Origin: Clostridium sp. AM22-11AC | Lineage (GTDB): Bacteria; Bacillota; Clostridia; Lachnospirales; Lachnospiraceae | NCBI RefSeq assembly: GCF_003473545.1 | Contig: NZ_QUCM01000010.1 | Coordinates: 39,611 to 103,610 of the forward strand | Direction of reading: 5' to 3' | DNA length: 64,000 nt | Shown: positions 23,946-31,895 of the stretch, piece by piece | Layout: each line of letters starts with the position of its first letter | How positions within the stretch are numbered: the stretch's first letter is position 1 | Made by a program: the position numbers and the translations under genes | Notes under the pieces: generated by a model | What the model was told of the DNA's origin: nothing | The model's database searches: none | The model's input: only the letters and a program-made list of their open reading frames with translations

Positions 23946-25472
23946 ATGGGTTCTGATAAGATTTATATTGCTATTGATCTGAAATCTTTTTATGCTTCCG
24001 TAGAAGCAGTGGATCTCGGGCTGGATCCGCTTACTGCTAATCTGGTGGTGGCGGATCCTTCAAGGACGGAAAAGACCATCTGTCTGGCGGTATCCCCTTC
24101 TTTGAAGGCTTACGGGATCTCTGGGCGGGCGAGATTATTTGAAGTGGTGCAGAAGGTGAAGCAGGCTAATAGTCTGCGAAGAAGCGGATTGCCACAGCGA
24201 AAGTTTACAGGGAGATCTTGTGATGCGAAAATGCTTGAAAGGGATCCGCGGCTTGAGATTGATTATGTAATCGCGCCCCCTCAGATGGCTCACTATATGG
24301 AAGTGAGTACAAAGATCTATCATATTTATTTAAAGTATGTGGCTCCGGAGGATATCCATGTATATTCCATTGATGAAGTATTTATGGATGTGACAGAGTA
24401 TCTGGGCACTTACAGGATGACAGCCCGGGAACTGGCGATGAAAATGATCCAGGATGTGTTAAGTGAAACAAAGATCACTGCCACTGCGGGGATCGCCCCT
24501 AATCTGTACCTTTGCAAGGTTGCCATGGACATTGTGGCAAAACATGTGGCTGCGGATCAGGACGGAGTGCGGATCGCAGAGCTGGATGAAATGTCTTATC
24601 GCCAGATGCTATGGGATCACAGGCCGCTTACGGATTTCTGGAGAGTAGGAAAAGGTTATGCCAGAAAACTGGAAGAAAATGGAATTTATACAATGGGGGA
24701 TATTGCCAGGTGTTCTCTGGGACGTTCTGGGGATTTTTATAATGAGGATCTGTTGTTTCGACTGTTTGGGATCAATGCGGAACTTCTCATTGATCATGCA
24801 TGGGGATATGAGCCATGTACCATTGCAGATATAAAGGCGTACAAGCCTCAGGATAAGAGCATTGGCTCGGGGCAGGTATTGCATTGTCCCTGTGATTTTA
24901 ACCAGGCAAAGCTGGTTTTAAAGGAAATGGCGGATATGCTGGCAATGGACCTGGTGGATAAAGGGCTTATAGCCAGCCAGATCGTTCTGACGGTGGGGTA
25001 TGATATTGAAAATCTGACAGATCCGGTGAGAAGAAAAGCGTATAAAGGGGCAGTGACTACGGATCAGTATGGCAGGAAAATCCCCAAGCATGCCCATGGA
25101 ACCATTCATTTAAAACTGCCGACTTCTTCTGCAAGACTGATCATGCAGGGGGCTATGGAGCTGTATGATGGTATTGTAGATAAAAATCTGCTGATCCGCA
25201 GGCTTTATATTACGGCAGAACATGCTATGGAAGAGAAGAAGGTACAAAAACAGGAGACTTATGAGCAGTTAAGCCTTTTTACAGACTATGAAGCAGTAGA
25301 GAAGGAGCGGGAAAAGGAAGTAAAGAACCTGGAGAAGGAGAAAAGGTTGCAGCAGGCTATGTTGGATATTAAGAAGAAGTATGGGAAAAATGCGATCCTT
25401 AAGGGGATGAATTTGGAGGAAGGAGCAACGGCTATAGAGCGCAACCGGCAGATCGGAGGGCATAAGGCGTGA
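23946..25472 (+). CDS. Y-family DNA polymerase (UmuC/UvrX-like)
   Basis: A 508-residue translesion polymerase. The catalytic acidic residues are in AIDLKSFYASVE (about 8-19) and YSIDEVFMDV (about 141-150). The thumb and little-finger regions follow. A beta-clamp-binding peptide QLSLF lies near residue 440, then a charged coiled segment. The sequence is closer to the UmuC/UvrX (YqjW) branch than to DinB, and the YolD-like partner overlapping its 3' end fits this. An SOS box precedes the promoter. It should copy past damaged bases at the cost of mutation. Confidence 0.9.
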   Translation: MGSDKIYIAIDLKSFYASVEAVDLGLDPLTANLVVADPSRTEKTICLAVSPSLKAYGISGRARLFEVVQKVKQANSLRRSGLPQRKFTGRSCDAKMLERDPRLEIDYVIAPPQMAHYMEVSTKIYHIYLKYVAPEDIHVYSIDEVFMDVTEYLGTYRMTARELAMKMIQDVLSETKITATAGIAPNLYLCKVAMDIVAKHVAADQDGVRIAELDEMSYRQMLWDHRPLTDFWRVGKGYARKLEENGIYTMGDIARCSLGRSGDFYNEDLLFRLFGINAELLIDHAWGYEPCTIADIKAYKPQDKSIGSGQVLHCPCDFNQAKLVLKEMADMLAMDLVDKGLIASQIVLTVGYDIENLTDPVRRKAYKGAVTTDQYGRKIPKHAHGTIHLKLPTSSARLIMQGAMELYDGIVDKNLLIRRLYITAEHAMEEKKVQKQETYEQLSLFTDYEAVEKEREKEVKNLEKEKRLQQAMLDIKKKYGKNAILKGMNLEEGATAIERNRQIGGHKA

Positions 25473-25864
25473 AAAAGTATGAGGATATCATTGGTCTGTC
25501 AAGACCGGTTTCAAAAAAGCATCCTCCTATGTCAAGGGAGAACCGGGCGGCACAGTTTGCGCCTTTTGCGGCTCTTACGGGATTTGAAGGGGCTATTAAG
25601 GAGACTGCCAGGGTGACAGGGGAGAAGATCGAACTGGATGAGACGCAGAAAACGTTTTTGGATGAAAAACTTAAGGTACTGCTGCGCGAAAAAACTCCCG
25701 CCCTCTTTACGTATTTTCAAAAAGATGAACAAAAAGAGGGGGGAGCTTATATAACTGTTTCAGGGATCGTGAAAAAAACGGATGCTTATACCCATAAGAT
25801 CGTCTTAGAAGATGGTACCGGGATCTGCGTGGAAGATATCCTGGAGATACGGAAACTTCTCTGA
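25469..25864 (+). CDS. YolD-like protein, partner of the Y-family polymerase
   Basis: A 131-residue small protein. SRPVSKKHPPMSRENRAAQFAPFAAL near the start is the YolD-like signature, seen beside UvrX-type polymerases on chromosomes, plasmids and phages of Bacillota. It may work as a UmuD-like accessory factor; this is not proven. Its start overlaps the polymerase stop by four bases (GTGA), so the two are coupled. The gene converges with the GH105 gene on the minus strand. Confidence 0.82.
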   Translation: MKKYEDIIGLSRPVSKKHPPMSRENRAAQFAPFAALTGFEGAIKETARVTGEKIELDETQKTFLDEKLKVLLREKTPALFTYFQKDEQKEGGAYITVSGIVKKTDAYTHKIVLEDGTGICVEDILEIRKLL

Positions 25865-25870
25865 TCCGGC

Positions 25871-27013
25871 TTATACTTCAGCTTCCTGGTGCTGGTACAT
25901 CAGTTCAATGTATGCAAGGATCAGCGGTGCAACGCCTTTCGCCTCATTTTTAACGATCGGTTCGCGCATATAATAATCAAAGGTTCCTTCCCGCATTTCT
26001 TTATTTCCAAGTCCTGCCACAAGACAGATCCCGCCCAGTTGCAGTTCTCCGTTTTCTTCAGAAAGGTAAGTGCGACAGATCCCTTCAAATGCTTTCTTTC
26101 CATAGGCAAAATAGGATCCGTCCAGGAAACCGAGACGTACACTCTTCATGATCGCATATGCAAAAATTGCGGAACCGGATGTTTCAAGATAGTTGGGATG
26201 AATTCCACCCCGGTTTACGACCTGATACCACATTCCTGTTTCTTCATCCTGATAGGGAAGCATGGAATCAATAAGTTCCTTGTAGATCCGATTCATTTCT
26301 TTCTTTTCGCTGCCAAGAGTTTCTTCTGGCATTACTTCCATTGTATCGATCAGAGCCATGGCATACCAGCCCAATGCACGCAGCCAGAAGTTGTCAGATA
26401 ATCCTGTGACTTTATCACACCAGAAAGACGTTCTGGAGTCATCATAAGCATGGTAATACAGGCCGTTTCTCAGATCACGCATCAGATTGTACACATTGAC
26501 GAACTGCTGATAGCAGTCTTTGCAATTAGTACTGTTGTTGTAAGTAACTTCATATTGCATATAAAATGGCTGTGCCATATAGAGTCCATCCAGCCAGATC
26601 TGGTTTGGATAAATTTCTTTGTGCCAGAAATTACCAGTTGAAGTTCGGGGCTGGGTCTTTAACTGGCTGTATACCAGGTCAATAGCGAGGCGATATTTTT
26701 CTTTTCCAGTCAGATCATACAGATCAAAGAGGGTTTTTCCAGTATTAACATTGTCAAGGTTGTGTTCTTTAGGATCATAAGAATGGATGGAACCATCTTC
26801 TTCTACAAAATAGTCAATAAACCGGTCTGCAAAATCAAGATATTCTTCTTTCTGTGTAATATGATAAAGTTCCAAAATAGCATTGATCATACAGCCATCC
26901 ATATAATTCCAGGAAGGTTTTGCACCTTGACGGATTTTTTCAATATTCCAGATCGGACGGGACGGACTGCTTTTTTCTAAAAGCTGGTCAATGTAGCGGT
27001 CAAGAATTTTCAT
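25871..27013 (-). CDS. GH105/GH88 unsaturated rhamnogalacturonyl hydrolase (YteR/YesR-like), copy 1
   Basis: A 380-residue cytoplasmic (alpha/alpha)6-barrel enzyme that removes the unsaturated galacturonate from oligosaccharides made by pectin lyases. Signature segments are WNYMDGCM (about 36), GNFWHKEIYPNQIWLDGLYM (about 125-144), NFWLRALGWYAMAL and YLETSGSAIFAYA. I start it at ATG 27013 because upstream sequence in frame is not protein-like. Spacing from AAAGGA is rather long. A catabolite-type operator lies 57 bases upstream, over the promoter. It is divergent from the main pectin operon and resembles the enzyme at 28974. Confidence 0.85.
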   Translation of the reverse strand: MKILDRYIDQLLEKSSPSRPIWNIEKIRQGAKPSWNYMDGCMINAILELYHITQKEEYLDFADRFIDYFVEEDGSIHSYDPKEHNLDNVNTGKTLFDLYDLTGKEKYRLAIDLVYSQLKTQPRTSTGNFWHKEIYPNQIWLDGLYMAQPFYMQYEVTYNNSTNCKDCYQQFVNVYNLMRDLRNGLYYHAYDDSRTSFWCDKVTGLSDNFWLRALGWYAMALIDTMEVMPEETLGSEKKEMNRIYKELIDSMLPYQDEETGMWYQVVNRGGIHPNYLETSGSAIFAYAIMKSVRLGFLDGSYFAYGKKAFEGICRTYLSEENGELQLGGICLVAGLGNKEMREGTFDYYMREPIVKNEAKGVAPLILAYIELMYQHQEAEV

Positions 27014-27053
27014 AGCAATATAGATTTCCTTTCTGAATTGTACAAAGTAAAAA

Positions 27054-27083
27054 AGTATACAGTAAAAACTGAAAACGTTTGCA
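27054..27083 (-). promoter_or_regulatory. cre-like / LacI-type operator over the GH105 promoter
   Basis: TGAAAACGTTTGCA (27070-27083) fits the CcpA cre consensus at 13 of 14 positions. It also resembles operators of LacI-type sugar regulators. It overlaps the -35 area upstream of a minus-strand -10 TATACT (27054-27059). Catabolite repression or control by the local LacI regulator (37311) is expected. Confidence 0.55.
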
Positions 27084-27405
27084 ACTACTTTGATTTTAAC
27101 ATAAATCCAGCAGAAAGAAAATTGTGCATAATACACAAAGTAAAAGCAACTAAACTGGATAAAATGTCTAATTGACGGGAGAAGGGATGCGTGATAATAT
27201 ATGAAATATCACGAGAGACATGCAGGACTGATAGTTGGACCGCAGAAATGTGACAGCATCCAGGATCAGGAATGCATTAAATTTTAGCCGAATTTGCAAA
27301 CCTTTGCAAAACAACAGGGCATGACGGGGATGGTTCTGTAATTCTGGCAAATATCAAAGAAGGAGTTGTGTGTGGTGAATGGATACGTTCAAAAATATTA
27401 TAAAA
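27084..27405. other. Intergenic region of the pectin island with two TTTGCAAA palindromes
   Basis: No gene is recognisable. TTTGCAAA occurs at 27293-27300 and 27303-27310, ten bases apart (one helical turn), and its core recurs in the cre-like site. A short frame at 27287-27400 has some coding flavour but matches no family I know. Confidence 0.4.
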
Positions 27406-27448
27406 TTTGTATGTATACAATAAAAAACAACATATGTATACATACAAA
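27406..27448. promoter_or_regulatory. Perfect 14-base inverted repeat upstream of the pectin ABC operon
   Basis: TTTGTATGTATACA (27406-27419) and its exact complement (27435-27448) are 15 bases apart. Each arm contains the smaller palindrome TGTATACA. Paired GntR-type half-sites of this kind suit the FCD regulator encoded at 34414. The repeat ends 15 bases before the -35 box. Confidence 0.55.
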
Positions 27449-27463
27449 ATATACAATGATATA

Positions 27464-27492
27464 TTGACATTACACTAGGCTTATACTATTAT
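27464..27492 (+). promoter_or_regulatory. Promoter of the rhamnogalacturonan operon
   Basis: Consensus -35 TTGACA (27464-27469) and -10 TATTAT (27487-27492) with a 17-base spacer. This is the strongest promoter in the window. Confidence 0.75.
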
Positions 27493-27576
27493 AAGAGTAC
27501 AAGGCAATTGGAATTAGGATGTTTTGTGGCGAAAACAGTTAAATTCCAGAATTATTTATGAAACAGGAGGAAGAAA

Positions 27577-28956
27577 ATGAAAAAGGAATTGATGAAGCGT
27601 GTGGCGGCAGCAGGTCTGGCAGTATCTATGGTTGCAGGGCTTACAGCCTGCGGACCTACAGGAAAGCCTGAAGAGACCAAGAAGGAAGAGACAAAGGCTG
27701 AGGGCGGAGAGACTTCCGCAGCTGCAGATAAGGAAGATGCTGCAGCTTCTGACGGAGAAGTTACTCTGCGTTTCAGCTGGTGGGGAGGCGATGCCAGACA
27801 TAAGGCAACAGAGGCGGCATGTCAGGCATTTATGGAAAAATATCCTAATATCAAGGTAGAGTGCGAGTACGGAGCCTGGGACGGATGGGCTGAGAAGGTA
27901 GCTACCCAGCTCAGCGGCGGTACAGCACCTGATCTGATGCAGGTTAACTGGAACTGGCTGTATCAGTTCTCTAGCGACGGTTCTAAATTCGTAGATCTGA
28001 CCCAGTTCGCAGATGTAATCAATATGGAAAACTATCCGGCAGATCTTCTGGAGCAGTGTGTAGTAGGCGGCAAGCAGCAGGCGATTCCGATCGGTACTAC
28101 AGGAAAGTGCTTCTACTGGAATAAAACTACCTTTGACAAAGCAGGTATTGCTCTTCCTACAAGCTGGGATGAGCTGATTGCAGCAGGAACCACATTTAAG
28201 GAGAAATTAGGCGATGAGTACTATCCTCTGGCTATGTATGAATATGAGAGAATGCTTCTGATGATGTATTATCTGGAAGGAAAATACGGAAAAGAATGGG
28301 CAGAGAACAATACCTTAAATTATTCTCTTGAGGAAGTAAAGGAAGGTCTTGAATTTATTAATTCCTTAGAGGATGCACATGTTCTTCCAAGCATTGCTCA
28401 GTTAAAGGGCGACGGCGCTACAGTTCTGGAGAAGAATCCGGGCTGGATCAACGGACAGTATGCCGGCTTCTATGAGTGGGATTCTGCTCAGGCGAAATTT
28501 GCTAACGCTCTGGAAGGCGATCAGGAGTTTGTACTTGGTGAGTTCCTTAAGGGCGGAGAGTATGAGGCAGGACTTATAAAGATTTCTTCCTGCTTTGCAA
28601 TTACAGAAACCTCTGAGCACAAAAAAGAGGCTGCTATGCTGTTAGATTTCCTTATCAATGATCCAAAGGGTATTGAGCTTATGGGCACAGAGCGCGGTAT
28701 GCTGGCTAACACTTATGCAAATGAAGTTCTGTCAGGTCTTGGCAAGCTGGAAGGTCTTACCTATGAGGGCAATCAGGCAGTTATGAAGGTTGCAAACTTT
28801 GCACTTGATCCAAACTTTGAGAATTCCGCATTAAAGGATTCTACAGGTATCTACTATGAGGTATTTGAGGGACTCAGCAACGGACAGGATGTAGAGATGC
28901 TGGCACAGTATCTGATTGACAGTATCAATGAAGTTTATGCAAGCAATCCTTACTAA
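27577..28956 (+). CDS. ABC sugar-binding lipoprotein for (unsaturated) rhamnogalacturonan oligosaccharides
   Basis: A 459-residue family 1 extracellular solute-binding protein. The lipobox LTAC gives an N-terminal Cys at about 26, then an acidic/Thr linker. The mature domain shows RFSWWGGDARHKATEAA (about 65-80), EYGAWDGW, DLMQVNWNWLYQF and GTTGKCFYWNK. This WWGGDxRHxAT form is common in binding proteins from pectin loci. It heads an operon with GH105, two permeases, GH28 and an isomerase. No ATPase is encoded, so a shared MsmX-type ATPase is presumably used. Confidence 0.87.
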   Translation: MKKELMKRVAAAGLAVSMVAGLTACGPTGKPEETKKEETKAEGGETSAAADKEDAAASDGEVTLRFSWWGGDARHKATEAACQAFMEKYPNIKVECEYGAWDGWAEKVATQLSGGTAPDLMQVNWNWLYQFSSDGSKFVDLTQFADVINMENYPADLLEQCVVGGKQQAIPIGTTGKCFYWNKTTFDKAGIALPTSWDELIAAGTTFKEKLGDEYYPLAMYEYERMLLMMYYLEGKYGKEWAENNTLNYSLEEVKEGLEFINSLEDAHVLPSIAQLKGDGATVLEKNPGWINGQYAGFYEWDSAQAKFANALEGDQEFVLGEFLKGGEYEAGLIKISSCFAITETSEHKKEAAMLLDFLINDPKGIELMGTERGMLANTYANEVLSGLGKLEGLTYEGNQAVMKVANFALDPNFENSALKDSTGIYYEVFEGLSNGQDVEMLAQYLIDSINEVYASNPY

Positions 28957-28973
28957 GAAAAAGGGATAAAGAG

Positions 28974-30089
28974 ATGAAGAACAGAGAAGTAATTAATTCA
29001 TATATTGATAAATGGATTGAAGATTATAACAACAGACAGCGTCCGGTTTGGAATTATGAAGATGGCTGTGTAATGTTAGGAGCCCAGTATCTGTATGAAG
29101 CCACCGGAGATGAAAAGTACATCAATTGTATTCGTACCTTTATGGACCGGTATATACAGGAGGATGGAACGATTCGTTATTATGTTCCTGAGGATTACAA
29201 TCTGGATAAGGTAAATAACGGAAGAGTTCTTTACTTCCTCTATGACCAGACCGGGGAAGAAAAATATAAAATTGCTCTGAGCCATATCAGAGAGCAGCTG
29301 GAAACACATCCCCGTACAGACTGCGGAAGCTTCTGGCATAAGCAGATATATCCGTATCAGATCTGGCTGGACGGATTATATATGGGGCAGCCTCTTTATC
29401 TGGAATACGAAAAGAGATTTAATGGCGGAGAGCGCTACAATGATATTACAGGACAGTTTTTAAACGCCAGAAAATATCTGTTTGATGAAGAGAAAAAACT
29501 GTATTACCACGCATATGACGAGAAGCGCCAGATGATCTGGGCAGACAAAACAACAGGCTGCTCCCACAATTTCTGGCTGCGCTCCATTGGATGGTATCTG
29601 ATGGCGCTGATTGACTGCTGCGGCCTGATTCCCGAGGAGAGCTTTGAACATCTGAGTACATATAAGCGGCTGTTTAAAGAAGCTCTGGCAGGAATTATGC
29701 AGTATCAGGATGAAAAAACAAAGCTGTTTTATCAGCTGGTAGATATGCCTGAGCTGGAAGGTAATTATCTGGAAACGTCTGGATCCGCTATGATTGCATA
29801 TGCGATTTTAAAGGGCTGCCGTCTGGGTATTTTACAGGAAGAAAAATGGCGCAGGAGAGGCGAAGAGATCTTTGACGGCCTGGAAAGAGAAAAGTTACAG
29901 AAGGATGAAGATGGATGGCATCTGACCGGCATTTGTCTGGTGGCTGGATTAGGCCCCAAGGATGAGCGGGATGGAAGCGTAGAATACTATCTTTCCGAAC
30001 CGGTGGTTTCAGATGAAGAGAAGGGCGTAGGAGTTTTCATGATGGCCTACGGCGAATATCTGAAGCTGGAAAAACAAGATGAAGCATAG
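28974..30089 (+). CDS. GH105/GH88 unsaturated rhamnogalacturonyl hydrolase, copy 2
   Basis: A 371-residue enzyme with the same plan as the divergent copy: WNYEDGCVM near residue 25, GSFWHKQIYPYQIWLDGLYM (about 118-137), SHNFWLRSIGWYLMAL and NYLETSGSAMIAYA. It should remove the terminal unsaturated galacturonate from imported rhamnogalacturonan fragments in the cytoplasm. No signal peptide is present. It lies 17 bases after the binding-protein gene and 15 before the first permease, clearly in the operon. Having two diverged copies suggests different chain-length or linkage preferences. Confidence 0.88.
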   Translation: MKNREVINSYIDKWIEDYNNRQRPVWNYEDGCVMLGAQYLYEATGDEKYINCIRTFMDRYIQEDGTIRYYVPEDYNLDKVNNGRVLYFLYDQTGEEKYKIALSHIREQLETHPRTDCGSFWHKQIYPYQIWLDGLYMGQPLYLEYEKRFNGGERYNDITGQFLNARKYLFDEEKKLYYHAYDEKRQMIWADKTTGCSHNFWLRSIGWYLMALIDCCGLIPEESFEHLSTYKRLFKEALAGIMQYQDEKTKLFYQLVDMPELEGNYLETSGSAMIAYAILKGCRLGILQEEKWRRRGEEIFDGLEREKLQKDEDGWHLTGICLVAGLGPKDERDGSVEYYLSEPVVSDEEKGVGVFMMAYGEYLKLEKQDEA

Positions 30090-30104
30090 AATGGAGAATG
30101 CCTT

Positions 30105-31010
30105 ATGCAGAAAAAGACAAAAAAAATAACCCGTGCATCCAGACAGAACATAGGATATGCATATATTGCTATCTGGATCATCGGTTTTCTCGTTTTTAAA
30201 TTTTATCCGTTTATGTCCTCTCTTTTCTATAGCTTTACGAACTATAATCTGTTCAAGGAATCTGTAGAAAATATAGGATTTGCAAATTATGAGAAGATTG
30301 TCGATACGGCAAAATACTTAAAGTCCTATATTGTAACCTTTAAGTATGCCTTTATGACAGTACCCTTAAAACTGCTGTTTGCGCTGTTTATCGCATATCT
30401 TCTTAACTTTAAGATCAAGGGAATTAACCTTTTCCGTACAGCGTATTATATCCCGTCTATTCTGGGAGGTTCAGTTGCGATTGCTGTTTTATGGCAGTTC
30501 CTTTTCCAGAATGAAGGTCTGGTTAACACTATCATCGGCCTGTTTGGAGTAAAGCCTGTTAACTGGCTGGGAAGCCCGGATTATGCACTGTTTGTAATCT
30601 GCCTTCTCCGTGTATGGCAGTTTGGATCAGCTATGGTTATTTTCCTGGCTGCATTAAAGGGCGTTCCGCAGGACCTGTATGAAGCGGCGTCCATTGACGG
30701 AGCAGGAAAATTTACACAGTTTTTAAAGATTACCATTCCGCTGATTACACCGGTTATTTTCTACAATCTGGTTACTCAGCTGTGTCAGGCATTCCAGGAG
30801 TTTAATGGACCGTTTATGATTACCAAGGGAGGCCCCTTAGGTTCTACAACCCTGATTTCCATCCTGATCTATCAGAATGCATTTAAGACATATGATATGG
30901 GACTTGCCAGTGCTATGGCATGGCTGCTGTTCCTTATTGTTGCAGTGCTGACGGCAGTTTCGTTTATCAGTCAGAAGCATTGGGTGTATTATGGTGATGA
31001 AGAAAGGTAG
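30105..31010 (+). CDS. ABC sugar permease (MalF/UgpA type)
   Basis: A 301-residue inner-membrane permease with six helices. The cytoplasmic EAA loop DLYEAASIDGAGKFTQFLKITIPLI (about residues 190-214) is intact, as is the opening RQNIGYAYIAIWIIGFLVFKFYPF region. It pairs with the next permease to form the channel of the pectin oligosaccharide importer. The start ATG follows GGAGAA. The two permease genes are eight bases apart. Confidence 0.88.
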   Translation: MQKKTKKITRASRQNIGYAYIAIWIIGFLVFKFYPFMSSLFYSFTNYNLFKESVENIGFANYEKIVDTAKYLKSYIVTFKYAFMTVPLKLLFALFIAYLLNFKIKGINLFRTAYYIPSILGGSVAIAVLWQFLFQNEGLVNTIIGLFGVKPVNWLGSPDYALFVICLLRVWQFGSAMVIFLAALKGVPQDLYEAASIDGAGKFTQFLKITIPLITPVIFYNLVTQLCQAFQEFNGPFMITKGGPLGSTTLISILIYQNAFKTYDMGLASAMAWLLFLIVAVLTAVSFISQKHWVYYGDEER

Positions 31011-31018
31011 GAATTAAA

Positions 31019-31867
31019 ATGACAAGACAACAAAAATACAAAATTCAGACCATAGCACGCTACATAATTCTGATTGCAGTGGGGCTTGTAATGATCTACC
31101 CCATGATATGGATGGTAGGAGCTTCCTTTAAAGCAACCAATGCGGAGATCTTTGGTTCCATCGGTTTTATTCCGAAGGAGTTTACGCTGGACGGCTATAA
31201 AAACGGCTGGTTCGCCAGTACCTATCAGTTTGGCAGATATATGGTCAATACCTATAAATTTGTTATACCAAAGGTAATAGGAACCGTTGTTTCCTCAGCC
31301 ATTGCAGCATATGGTTTTTCACGGTTTCAGTTTAAGGCACGGGGCTTCTGGTTTGCACTGATGCTTTCCACGCTGTTTCTGCCTCAGGTAGTGTTAAATG
31401 TGCCTCAGTTCTTATTGTTTACAAAATGGGGCTGGGTGGATTCCTACCTGCCTTTAGTTGTGCCGAGCTTTTTTGCCTGTGATACCTACTTTGTATTTAT
31501 GCTGGTTCAGTTCATGAGAGGAATTTCAAGAGAGCTGGAGGAGGCTGCGGAGATTGACGGTTGCAATTCCTTTAAGCGTTTCATCTACGTAGTGCTTCCC
31601 ATGGTTCAGCCTTCACTGGTATCCTGCGCGCTGTTCCAGTTTATGTGGTCCTCCAATGACTTCATGGGTCCGTTAATTTACTTAAATTCTACAAAGAAAT
31701 TTACAGCTTCTCTGGGCCTGCGTATGATCATGGATACGGAAAGCGGATTTGACTGGAATAAGACGCTGGCATTATCTGTTATTACACTGATTCCATCCCT
31801 GATTATATTCTTCCTGGCGCAGGATCAGTTTGTGGAAGGTATTGCAGCCGGAGGAGTAAAGGGTTAA
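31019..31867 (+). CDS. ABC sugar permease (MalG/UgpE type)
   Basis: A 282-residue permease with six helices. The EAA loop is ELEEAAEIDGCNSFKRFIYVVLPM (about residues 174-197), followed by the ending DQFVEGIAAGGVKG that is typical of carbohydrate MalG-type permeases. It is the partner of the preceding permease. The GH28 gene follows after 28 bases in the same operon. Confidence 0.88.
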   Translation: MTRQQKYKIQTIARYIILIAVGLVMIYPMIWMVGASFKATNAEIFGSIGFIPKEFTLDGYKNGWFASTYQFGRYMVNTYKFVIPKVIGTVVSSAIAAYGFSRFQFKARGFWFALMLSTLFLPQVVLNVPQFLLFTKWGWVDSYLPLVVPSFFACDTYFVFMLVQFMRGISRELEEAAEIDGCNSFKRFIYVVLPMVQPSLVSCALFQFMWSSNDFMGPLIYLNSTKKFTASLGLRMIMDTESGFDWNKTLALSVITLIPSLIIFFLAQDQFVEGIAAGGVKG

Positions 31868-31895
31868 AGACGCGAATTGTAAGAAAGGACGCAAC

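Noticed and set aside
27186..27195. A copy of GATGCGTGAT, as in the GntR operator near position 281
   Set aside because: It is a single non-palindromic half without the GCATCAC partner and is not placed at a promoter, so it is probably chance.
27279..27400. Short open frame with a Gly/Asp-rich peptide, possibly a gene remnant
   Set aside because: I could match it to no family, a stop precedes it, and it includes the TTTGCAAA palindromes, so it is more likely regulatory DNA.
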